A stretch of 64,000 nucleotides of DNA, from positions 1-64,000 of the forward strand of contig JADNRV010000040.1 of the NCBI GenBank assembly GCA_015499995.1. The letters are read 5' to 3'. The notes beneath the pieces are model-generated. The model saw nothing but the letters and a program-made list of their open reading frames with translations, was not told the origin of the DNA and made no database searches. Position numbers and translations under genes: made by a program. The DNA is from Flammula alnicola. Taxonomy: Eukaryota > Basidiomycota > Agaricomycetes > Agaricales > Strophariaceae. Positions within the stretch are counted from its first letter, which is position 1, and every line of letters begins with the position of its first letter. This document shows, in pieces, positions 24,968-35,400 of the stretch.

Positions 24968-25554
24968 CTAGTCATTAGGCAAGGCACCATGTTCTTTCAA
25001 AATCTGCTCCGCATGCTTCTTTGCCTTCTCGGATGCATTCGCATCTTACGCAAATGAACAAAATATCAACACCAGGTGGAAAACCGAAGACTAGGGACAC
25101 TTACTTTTCAATGTAGCCTTGTACCCTCCAAGCATGTGGTGTTCTTGGGCTTCCGCCTCTGAGCTCATGGCATGGGCCTGACCTCGATGCTCTTCGCTTG
25201 CCGGAAAGTCGGCTGGATGACCTTTTTTCTTTTCTGCCTGGCGCATTTCTGCCTGGCCAGTGTCATCTGCTTCACTTTGGGCATCGTCAGTTTCATGTGC
25301 CTCTGGGTCATATATTGCGGGGAACCTACTGGGCGTTCTTCGAGGATGCAGGTTTGTCGACGTCGACGCCCATCTCTTCAAGGCGATGAAGGGCGCGGTG
25401 CTTGGCCTCGCCTGAGACATTAGGATTGTGCACCGTGGCTTTCAAACCGGCGGCGACGCGCTCTAAATGTTTGCTCGTATCTTAGAACCCCAAATTAGGC
25501 ATGAGAGAATCCCCATTCTCATATGTGCTGGAATCACTCACCCATTCCTGACAT
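24968..25554 (-). CDS. Con-6 (conidiation-specific protein 6) family protein, copy A
   Basis: Four exons (25554-25542, 25480-25330, 25274-25105, 25044-24968) give 136 residues. Two Con-6 motifs are visible: ERVAAGLKATVHNPNVSGEA near the N-terminus and GGYKATLKNANASEKAKKHA near the C-terminus, linked by an acidic hydrophilic stretch. Con-6 proteins are small, soluble, mostly disordered proteins first described as conidiation-induced in Neurospora; their biochemical role is unclear. The 55-nt second intron removes an in-frame TAG that would otherwise end the protein at 55 residues; its donor GTAGGT and branch-like CTGAC support it. The first exon encodes only four codons plus one base. It sits 534 bp downstream of a same-strand paralogue with the same exon plan. 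Confidence 0.75.
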
Positions 25555-26087
25555 AGTGGTCGACTTGCGTTGTGGGCTGTACCGCAGGCAAGGGATGGCG
25601 AAGCCTATAACCATTCCTGGGGACTCAAGTTGTCTCAGACGTCTCCGCCCTCATTTTCTCTCCATGAGGCGGATACTGACGCAGAGGTGAGACGCTCACT
25701 GCTCGATCAAATACCGCGCCTAGGAATCGACATATGGTTATTCGGCTTTTCTTCACATCGGTTGGGTGTCTTGTCAACAAGCATAGCGATACGCCTATCT
25801 GGTGCTTGGTTAGTTGGGTACTGCTGCAGGAGTCCGTGAACACTCATATCCAAGGACCGGGTATTCAGATAAATGGACGTTCGTCTCGGAATCAAATCGA
25901 ACGAGCGATAAAGGCATTGCGTCGTCATTCTAAAATGCAAGCCTGCATTTGGTTCAATAATACTCCACAGTCGTCTGCCAAAACGAGTAACGAATATAAT
26001 TTATATTTTCTCAGCACAAGGCGGAAAAAAAGACGTAATACAGTTGTTATATTTCACTCAAGGAAACTCGCTCGAGAATCACGCATG

Positions 26088-26669
26088 TTACATTTCCTCG
26101 TGCAAAGTGTCCTCTGCCTTCTCCTTCACTGTTCCTCTTGCTTTATGATCTGTAATCCAGCATGAATTCAGCCCATACCCATTGAGACACACGAAATAAG
26201 AATACGCACTGGACTTGACACTTCGATAATCGGCAGCGGCTTGGTTGTGGACCTTCGATCCAGAGCTTTTGCCATGGGGCTGGTCCCCGCCCATTTCGAA
26301 CCGTTCAAACGCCTCGTCGTTGTGAAACAAGTTGTGAGTTGTTCCTTCTTCATCATCGACGCCATGCAACCGATGCCTGTGCATGTGCGGCGGTGGGGCT
26401 ATGGTTCCATGAATTAAGTCAGAAATCAGGCTCGGACAACGCTGATGAGGGAGGACAACGGTACCTTTGGACGCCTCTAAGGCATCAAGCTTCGCTCCTG
26501 CGATGTCTTTCTCCATCCTGGATGATCCACGACTGTTAATCGTCTCCTTGAGAGAGGCGATCTCCTCCAGTTCTTTGGGCGTGAACTTCTCGGCGTTGCT
26601 TGCTATGTGAAACATTTTTATTTGTATTACCCGCTCAATTGTGGAAGGATACGTACGGTTCGAGGACAT
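26088..26669 (-). CDS. Diverged Con-6-like protein, copy B
   Basis: Four exons (26669-26657, 26602-26465, 26398-26210, 26149-26088) give 133 residues. The N-terminal repeat reads TPKELEEIASLKETINSRGS and the C-terminal one SVKSNHKARGTVKEKAEDTL, which keep the helix-like spacing of Con-6 motifs but lose the usual NPNVSEEA core. Between them lies a His-rich section (PPPHMHRHRLHG). Assignment rests partly on its neighbour: exon sizes are 13, 138, 189 and 62 nt against 13, 151, 170 and 77 in copy A, with the same phase 1 at the first and last introns. Likely an old tandem duplicate that has diverged. Function unknown. Confidence 0.6.
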   Translation of the reverse strand: MSSNRTYPSTIERVIQIKMFHIASNAEKFTPKELEEIASLKETINSRGSSRMEKDIAGAKLDALEASKGTVVLPHQRCPSLISDLIHGTIAPPPHMHRHRLHGVDDEEGTTHNLFHNDEAFERFEMGGDQPHGKSSGSKVHNQAAADYRSVKSSAYSYFVCLNGYGLNSCWITDHKARGTVKEKAEDTLHEEM

Positions 26670-27250
26670 GTTGCGATGATATCAGTAGTTTCTTTCTGGA
26701 AGTCAACTGAAAGTTGATTGTAGAAAGTAGATTGGGGTCTAGTAATTGGGGCGCAGACGAAGATGCACGGATTATAAGCTAACATGAAGTGGGGCCTAGA
26801 GTACACAAGACCTCAAACACTTGCACATTATGTCATAGAGCCCAAAACCAACTAATCTCGGCTCTCGCTCTCGGCTCCATCTGACCTAACAAAGATTTGA
26901 AGTGAAGAGTACATTCCCAGTGGAATAGAAGAATTGAGAATGTAATTGGCTGACTACGTTACATAAGAAGGTAAATGTGGCGCACTTGCGTCGGCCCGGA
27001 GTCCGCAGTGGCTGAGAGATGAGCGACTTAGAGATGCAAACAAATTAACAATGATATGTACATATTGATTCATCATCCTGAGAGTCACGGAAGCCATCCA
27101 TAATTCAATATTTATGAAATCAAATTGAGCATTGTGAGGGTTAATCGAAAAAATTCGTGTATACAGTATCGTACAAGAAGGATTACAGTTTCCTAGTCGC
27201 AAGCGTTCCGAGAGTCAACTAGTTACGGCCACTGCCTAACAAAGGCCTTT
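26670..27250. other. Intergenic interval between copy B and the permease 3' end
   Basis: The interval is AT-rich with no recognisable gene; the first part would be the promoter of the Con-6-like gene, the last the 3' flank of the permease. A minus-strand open stretch of 82 codons (26954-27202) has no homology I recognise. Confidence 0.5.
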
Positions 27251-29835
27251 TTATTCCGTCGAATTATGTGCCTCGCTTTCGTGCCTCTCTTTCTCCGTCG
27301 CATCTAGTCGATCGGCAGTTAATACTGTGCCCTCGAACCAATGCACGCCTCCGTATTTCGGGAAGTAGAAGTTGAGTGCGGATAGGAGAAGTACACCGCC
27401 TATTCCACAGCATTGAAGTGGATAATTCGATTTCTGAGAGACATTCCCAGACTAAAAGGTTAAAAAGAGAAAGCGCACCTAGTATCAGGACAGTATAATT
27501 CATACTTCCAGCCGACGGATGTTCACTCTGCGGGAACATCAAAATTGCGGACATAACCACCATGAAGACCACGGCTACAATTGATACTGCCAAGCTCTGG
27601 ATACAGAATAGCATCAATAGTGAATGCATCGTATATTCAGTCAGTATAGATAGCCTTCGGTCGTTCTGTATGATTCAGGAAAGATGACTTACAAAAATCC
27701 CAAGCGAAACCGCACCCCTCCTCTCCCTGACTCCAAGGGTGCCCCCAGATTGACAACTTACAATCGTGATCGTATACGCCACGAATTGTGCGACAACAGC
27801 CAGCGAAAACACAGAATTGATGGCACCAGGACCTGCAAACGCCAGCAACCCCAAGAGAACAGAGGGGATGATAGGTTGCCAGACGGCTGTAACTGGTGTG
27901 CGAGTGCGTGTATCGATAGTGGATAGGTGCTTGGAGAAATTCAGGCCCCCATCTCGTGCGAAGGCAAAGATTTGTCGGGAGGTTGTGGTCAACTGAGATT
28001 TGACTTTAACGAGTTATGGAAGATAGGAAGAACTGAAGGGACACACCATATTCGTCCCCATTGTGAATCTTTGTCGCAATGTCAGTCAAGTTCATATGAT
28101 AACGATGGTCAGAACTAGGGTTTGTGGAGAGTACGCACTGTGCGATAATAATAAAAGACCATATCGCCAACATACCCCTCTGTCCGAATGAATTGAAGAG
28201 GATCTATGTGTAGCATTAGTATCCTACTAATACATCTCGAGCATATGAATGCTTACAGTTGCCATAGGTTGTCCGATGGGGCTGCTCAAGACGCCCTTCA
28301 AATCCTTGCCCATGCAGAATGCAAGTACTATATTCAGCCCTGGACATGTATTTAGTTTTCATTCCCCGTATTTTCTTTGGAAACTATGGAACAAAAGACG
28401 TACCCCATCCTATAATAACACTAGAAATGGTAGAAAGGATGACGGCATAGGGCACAGCAGTTTTGAGGTTCTTAGACTCCTCGCTGATGTGCAGGGTTGA
28501 AGTAACTCGTCCTGAAGGGGGGTTATAAGGGCGCAGCTAGTACTTTAGATATTAGAAAATGTGAAATTCTCCCTTACCTATTGCCCAGAGTGGACTCAAA
28601 AAGGTGAGAAGGAATGCGAAGACATTGTTCTTCCATGCCATGTTCACTACAAATTTGAACGCCATGGTTTTTAGCTCGTTGACGTACTCGCTCCACTAGA
28701 CATAAATAGGATGAAATACTCACCGTTAGTGAACGTCCCGAACACAAATTTGGCAGTGTTCATGTGAGGAGTCGCCGTCGGTAATGCGATGATGAGCGCG
28801 AGCCAGAGTCTAATTTGTACGTATGAGATATTCTATCATTTGCAACATGCCAACTCAAACAACACGCACAGAACGTTCAGCATGACAAATGGTATTTGAA
28901 GCCGGGCGACCACGATAGAATTAAGACTGCATATTGTTCCTTGGCATAGGATCAACGCACAATATACTCCACTAAAGTGATAATAAGTACCAGAGGAGCC
29001 GGAAGCAGGAGATATGCATAATTTTGACTCACAAAGTTTGCGCCATCGTCGCCTGAAACTCAAATCCAGAACCGATTCTAGCGGCAGCCATGATCATCAT
29101 TGAACATGCCCAATCCACCGACGCGACACTAGCGATATTTCCAACAGTGTTGGCGTCTATAGAAATTATTAGGAACATATTCATAATTTTAAATCGAATC
29201 GGACATACATCCAACGATCCAGGAGAGTTGGCGACGGTATCTTGGCGGCGAAAACATGAAGGTGGAATTGTACATACCCCCAGCAGTTGGCGCTGCCGAG
29301 CTAATCTCCGCGACGGCGAGTGCGATGGCAGTCAGAAAAACCCCGCATACTGCCCACTATGTCGAATGAATCATTCATCAGAACACGGGCATTATTGGTG
29401 TGCAGGATGACTGTAAAGAATAGATGGTACTCACAGCCCATATTATTCCATGAGTGCCGCCACCTGGCATCGAAAACATGAGGACGGAGCTGAATATAAT
29501 GATATGAGTAGGTTGCCAGAGGTAAATAATTCCCAGGTTAATTCAGGAATGACGATGTCTTACGCTATTGAAGGCACTACTCCAATGAGGTTGAATCCCA
29601 TCCCGAGAACCTCTACCTACTGAAAATTCGCTGGAGTTCTGCACGTACGATCCAGAAAAATATACTTTGTTAGTTAACCCAGAGAGATCTGACCATGTCC
29701 GAGAAATAGCCCACCTTGCTTATACCCCAGGCGCGCAAGCAAAGCGTCATCTTTGTCTTCAGAATTCCTCGAAGTAGAGGAAGTCACAGTGATGCTATCG
29801 GGCATTTTTGGCTGCTCTTCGTTGTCCACCGACAT
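27251..29835 (-). CDS. Amino acid/GABA-type permease, APC superfamily (one frame break near the N-terminus)
   Basis: Fifteen exons (29835-29715, 29638-29564, 29489-29435, 29356-29209, 29156-29033, 28971-28870, 28809-28724, 28646-28578, 28511-28404, 28327-28257, 28203-28139, 28068-28047, 27992-27693, 27596-27479, 27399-27251) give 537 residues after one corrected base. It is a multi-pass plasma-membrane carrier of the fungal GABA/choline permease branch: DALLARLGYKQ, MGFNLIGVVPSIASVLMFS, ISSAAPTAGG, TLHISEESKN, TTTSRQIFAFARDGGLNFSK and FYFPKYGGVHWFEGTV are all family-like, with about 12 hydrophobic segments. Exon 12 is only 22 nt. Exon 2 changes frame at 29615-29619 (net -1): the reading before is ELQRIFS and after is VEVLGMGFNL, which align in register if one base is restored. 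Everything downstream is intact, so sequencing error is as likely as inactivation. Substrate unknown. Confidence 0.82.
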
Positions 29836-30469
29836 TCGCACAGCTTCGTTGGCCCTGAACTTTGACGGGCAAGCTAAAGGCTGAATTCGAAGTGGATCTG
29901 AAGAAGGTTGTGAACACCGTTGAACAAGTTCACTCCGTCGCAACAACATATAAGCAACATATAACCGAACGACATGTCGTGGGGAGAATGTTCTGCGCAG
30001 CAGCCCACCCTGGCATCCTGCTTCCACATTCTGGCAAGTTAAGTATAGGCGAAATACTAAATATATCTTGAGTTGGTGGTGAGTCGAGTTGATTGGCCGG
30101 AGCACTTATCGTCTTTCGGAATCTAATCTTATCGGGAACTTCTGATTTCTGCGGTTCCACGATGATGTATTGATTCATAGATATGTTGTAAGTGGCAGGA
30201 ACAGGGGTCGTTGGCCAAAGAATCATAGTCATCCTGTCCCAATGACGAAGATAGATGCCTGGCCGCAAGATGCTTGGATGGACGAGTCGGAAGGTTCGTC
30301 CAGGATATCCATCTGCCTAGGCTTGCCAAATTCCAATTTGACATATTTAGGCGGCTGGAAAACAGATCTTCGTCGGTAAATGTGTATAGTTGATAGGCCT
30401 CCGGTACTTCGAGGTTTGGCAGCAAAATCTCCTTCGTGGCTTTCTCAGGCTTGTCGATTGTGAAGAGGT
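29836..30469. other. Upstream region of the permease with unassigned open stretches
   Basis: Short minus-strand open stretches lie here in different frames (for example PEAYQLYTFTDEDLF and NQYIIVEPQKSEVPDKIRFR). They have protein-like composition but no start, no consistent splicing and no family I recognise; they may be remnants of a decayed gene or carry the same base deletions seen in neighbouring genes. Confidence 0.3.
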
Positions 30470-30475
30470 TCAGAT

Positions 30476-30640
30476 CAAAGATCGAGACGTTGAATTTCCG
30501 CTTCGGTCTCTGAAATCTCTTTCAATGGCTGGACTAGTAGTTCTTGGATTTCATCGATTGTCGCCTCTGAAGCTTGAAGGTGGATCACTGTTCTGCAAAA
30601 GTTGGATAAGATGGGATCTCATGGGCGCTGCTCTGTAGAA
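30476..30640 (-). pseudogene. F-box-protein-like N-terminal remnant
   Basis: Read on the minus strand with one frame change, the segment gives LIQLLQNSDPP followed by SEATIDEIQELLVQPLKEIS and ETEAEIQRL, which resembles the conserved start that precedes the F-box in the large agaricomycete F-box families (nucleotide-poor loop, then a paired helix). It stops before any F-box. Recognition is from memory of the family pattern and the match is short, so this is tentative. Confidence 0.35.
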
Positions 30641-32442
30641 AATATATATCAACTACCTTTCAGAATCATCTGGTAGCAAGGGACTGATTTACTGACCTGA
30701 AAAATTCTTGAGAATGTTCAGTTGACCACGAAATAGTAGCGTTGGCCAAGGACTGGATTTTAATTAATTAAGCGCCTATGAATTATGCTCGACGAGCATT
30801 CAGTTCAAGTGCGCTCTCGATTGAAAGTATTGAGGTGCTGCATACATATATAGTGTTCTGTGAGATCCTTCAAATGCTTTCCTTCTCAGGACATGGTCAA
30901 CCCAAAAGTCGCACGAATCAACGGGTTTCGAATCTTATACTGGGACAGGGCTGAGACACAACAAGGCAGCGAGCTAGCTCGTGTAATCGAACAAGGTGGA
31001 GTCAGTGGCGTCAGTGCGTCAGTGGCGTCAGTGTGTGAAGTAAGACGTACAGAAATGCCATGGGCAATGATTAACTGGCAGGAATTGCATGCTAAGAACT
31101 GATTCGAATATTGCCGTAGAGGTGCTGAGGTGAGCTTTAATTAGTTTGATGGTCGCTAGAAGCATTTCACGTATCAAATACCTGGTCGAGTTTCGGTCGG
31201 CGAATTCGTAGTATTTAAGTAATATGGTATATGATCTGTGTAAAGATATCATGTTGGATTGTAGATATAAGGAGCCAAAGAAAATATTGTCGATCTGACA
31301 GTGGGAATGGCTGGGAAAGCGATGGAAGAGTTGCATGGGCGCCGGCAATTTGTTCCTCCATAAGGTTGTAAACAGTTCACGGGGAAGATTCCTAGCACCT
31401 ATTGACATGCTGAGACTGAGATTAAAGGGTCAATAACTATTGGCAAAGAAATTTCCATCGTTCATACCTTCAGCATATGTACACATTGCAACTTGAGTTG
31501 GTGGTTTGCAATCAACGAATCTTGGTACCACAACCTGGGATCCGAGAACAGATCAATAAAAAACTGAAAAGCACGCGCCACTGTACATAGCGCGCACCGT
31601 AAGTATCAACGATCATTCGTATCAAATTCTTAAACATAGAAGTTTGGCGGTCTTCTGTATCAGCAACGCGTCATTGGATCATATGGCAAGCTATCAGTGG
31701 TTTAAACACGTACATAAACGTTATTATTAAGTTGATTGGGAAGCACTGTTGCTATTTCTTGAATGAACAGAAGTCTGATGGGTTTCCCACAAGCATGAGA
31801 CGCACCCAGGATCCAGAAGAATTGCGGCCTCCTCTTTCTAGTCCGAAAGTTGTATATCCATTCGTCAGAACTGCAAGGCTGCATGACGAGGTTGGCCCCA
31901 AACATTGGATGGCGTGCGCGACCTGTAGCTTTAAGAAACTATGAGTTACGAGAGATGGACCATGGACAGAATAACGTCTTCAACACATACCACCTGATAC
32001 ATTTACATGACCAACTTGTACGTATCGTACTGTGAGGTCTTATTAAGGTCTTAACACGGTAAAATACGCGGCGCAGAAGAACCGTCGCTAAGAATCCAAA
32101 AAAAGATCTGTGAGAGGCGATATGTTTTTTTTAGGCCTGCCTGTTAAGCTTCTGGGCGTCACTCGATCTAGGAAGTGGATCGAACGTTAGCACATATCCG
32201 TGTGAGTGATAGGAGGGGATGGACGAGGAAATTAAGATGGATTTTAGGTGGGAGAGGGAGATGAAAGGTATTGAACCCGAGAAGCCCTTGGCTGGGACAT
32301 GGGGACATGTGGGAGAAGCGGAAAGCGTGTGCCTGGTAATAATACTCAACTTTATTGAATAACCCCAAGCACCTTCCTTCCTTTCTGCCCACTCTCCCCA
32401 TAGATTTATCTCTCTCTTTCCATCTGTGCCGTCATTAGTATT
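30641..32442. other. Intergenic interval upstream of the second Zn2Cys6 gene
   Basis: No gene is recognised. A minisatellite made of GTCAGTGGC/GTCAGTGC units lies at about 31000-31037. A 126-codon minus-strand frame (31028-31408) and a 166-codon one (32131-32631, overlapping the next gene's first exons) show no domain. The CT-rich tract around 32409-32420 probably belongs to the promoter of the plus-strand regulator. Confidence 0.45.
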
Positions 32443-35400
32443 ATGCCACAGGCACCCCGCAAGGACAATCAAGTTCAACGAGCACAAGATAAGGAGTCGA
32501 AGAGAGCAAGAGGCAGGTCCCGTTTTCTCGAAGTCATCATGGTTGGGATGTTGACGGTGGCATTTATGATCTAGGTGCATTGTCCTGTGCTGAATGTCGA
32601 CGGTGCGTCCTAAAGGTTTACCCAATTTCAACTCGCAAAGTTATTGCCACCGCCTCACCGGCGGGATGTCCTGAATTGATGCTAATCTTATTTTTATCCT
32701 TTGCTCTACCCCAGACTGAAGCTGAAATGCGATAAAACTGTGCCATGTTCGAGGTTTGTACATCAAAAGATACCATACCAGAGATTTATGCTCATTTATA
32801 CTTGTCGATAATTCCCATATACATCGGTATTTCAATACACTATCAGTTGCAAACGGAGAGGATGTTCAGCCATATGTCCCAATGGGAGTCTCATAACTGG
32901 TCAGGGAACTCGGTTGGTCAAAGGATTGCTTCTATTGCGTTATTCAACTTCTGATATTATTCGACCCTAGATTTGTCCTGGCCGACACGGAGACCCTTCA
33001 CCAGAAGATAGCATATATGTCTGACCGCATCCGTCAACTAGAGGATGCGCTTGCAATCCTTCAATCCACTGTTACTGGTCCTGGCGGAGAACCTCATCCG
33101 CTGCTTCATCGAGACCTCCTCAAAGTCAAGTCATCGATTGAATTACATTCAGCTTCTGGCTCTGGAGGTCCAGAGGATGTAACGGTGGGCGACGAGGAGG
33201 AGGATGCAGATGCAGAATATATCGATGCTTTTGGCACGTTGGCCATTCGAGACGATGGGGCAGCCACTTTTTATGGGCGGTCTGCTGGTTCAGAGGTAAG
33301 CCTATGTTGCCTTTGGGATGCCCTTTCCATGCCTTCCAGGATGGTGGAATGCTTCCAACCTTGATGCTCACCTAATTTCTTGTTTTACGAAACAGTCACT
33401 CCTAATCGTGAGTGGTGTTTTATTTTTCTTTCTTGCGGCAGCTAATGCGCTTCTAGGGTGAATCATCGACAACGCCACCATCTTCGGCATATCATTCTGG
33501 TTCTTCAACAGATCATGGCCCCTCGCCGCCTCCTCATTATCTATCCACAAATTCCTCCTATTCAAATTTCCACAACCCCTCCCAGACCCACGTTTTCCAG
33601 CAGCACCCCGATGCGTATTCGCAGCAGCACTTAATAGGAAGCAACGACCCATCGAATCTGCAAGTCTCAGTGGCATCTCTGGCCTCGGCATTTCCACTGG
33701 CGCCTTCTCTCTCTCAATCATCTTCTGGCACTTCCGCCTTGTCCTCGCCTTCATCGTTCTCATCGTCTTCCGTGGGTTCTTCTCTATACCGGCCCCAAGT
33801 ACCCATCACTTTGCAAGTCCTAGTTACCAACTTCCTCCCTCCTTATGTTGAGGCCCTGCGTCTTACCCAGTCATATCTCGAACTCGCTCCCTGGTTTTTT
33901 GGCGCAGTTACGGGTAGACAAATAGAGGGAGAAATCTTGCCGCTTTGGTACGAAGAAGCGGCGGCGGCGGCCCCTGCAGCTCCTACTCCTCCCGGGGGTT
34001 TGCCAACGGCTGCGTCTGCAGCTGCCTCGTCCAGTTCGTCTGGCAAGCAGCAACGAGCAGGCACGTCCCATGATCTGGCCCTGTTGTTTGTCCTCTGCTG
34101 CTTTGGCGCGCTGAACGATGTCAATTTGCCAGCGGCGCCGGACAACGCGCTCGCTGAGAAGTTCTATCAGCTTACGAAGGCTGCTTTGAGTTTGGATCCC
34201 GGTGGTGCGAGTGGTGCTGGTAAGTAAATGCTGCCTCTGATATTCCGAAAGTCCTTATTGACACGGTTGATCGCTCTCGATTTTTTGCAGATCCCAAATC
34301 CTCGAGGAATGGCGTGCTAGAACGACCACCTTCGGTCTCGACGGTGCAGACCTCAGCTTGATGGCCATCTATGAAGGAATGTGCAGTGGAGAGAATAGTA
34401 TTGAGACAACGTGGGCACTTATGGGTTTGGCGTGTAAATTGGCACAGAGCGTCAGTATTTACTTTGCAATATCCACTTATGGGTTTCACTTACCGATGTC
34501 ATCGACTGTAGATTGGCTTACGTTCGTACCTTCTGTCGCAGGAATTCTTTCTGTTGACTAATATTGCATTTCTCTTCTTATAGACCGCGACTGTGCACGA
34601 TGGAAACTGACACCTGCAGAAGTTCAGAAACGAAGAGCGTTGTTTTGGGAACTTTTTATTACTGATTGTTGGCAGGTATGCTTTCAATGTCAATATCGTC
34701 AACTGCATCTGTCATTTATTCATTGTACGTTTAAGAGCCTAGCCACTGGTCGACTCGCAACTTTTTCACTGCCATTCGTTGACTGCGAGCTTCCTTCTGA
34801 TCCTGATCAGACAATCGCTGACGATGGGTCGATCCAACCCAGTTGTGAGTAATTCCACCATCCTTCAAGCGCATATAGTCGACTAAATGTCTTTATATAG
34901 TCCCATATTGGAAGGCCCGCTTTGGCGCGGAATGTGTTTCGGCCGTCGTTCAAGGCACACTAACCTCACGGGCGCCCAAGTATTCCATCATCCTCGATTT
35001 GGATCGGAAAGTTCGTGATATGGAGCTTCCGGCGTATGCTCAAGGTCCTCCCCCACAGGGACTTGGCCTGGCACACACCATGTCCCATTTCATGCCGCAG
35101 AATTACAGGGAACTCAGTGCGTTGACACCTCTCTGGGCAAAGGACACAAATCTCATAACAATTTTACCAATGAACCAATTAGCCTTGCTCTACATCCATC
35201 GCTGCTTCTTTGCTCATGCGATCTCCAGTAATCCGTTGGATCCTATCAAGAGTCAATACGCGCCTTCTTTCCTGGCTGGCTATCGAAGTGCCTGCACCAT
35301 TGTCGCCTCAGTTAGACAGCAATTTTCGATGTTCCCTGCTCAAATTGCGCGCTTTTGGGTGTTATGGACACACGCATTTTCTGCTTCGGTATGTATAATT

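Noticed and set aside
27721..27760. A 35-nt intron in permease exon 13 (GTAAGTTGTC...GTCAG)
   Set aside because: It is too short and breaks the phase with SLGIF; reading through keeps the frame into the next exon.
32131..32631. A 166-codon minus-strand gene overlapping the start of the second regulator
   Set aside because: No domain, and it lies antisense to the phased zinc-cluster exons.
34291..34360. Alternative frame EEWRARTTTFGLDGADLSLM that avoids the frame break in the second regulator
   Set aside because: It removes the break, but the expected family sequence just before LSLMAIYEG is LERPPSVSTVQT, found in the other frame; no suitable splice site gives the alternative.
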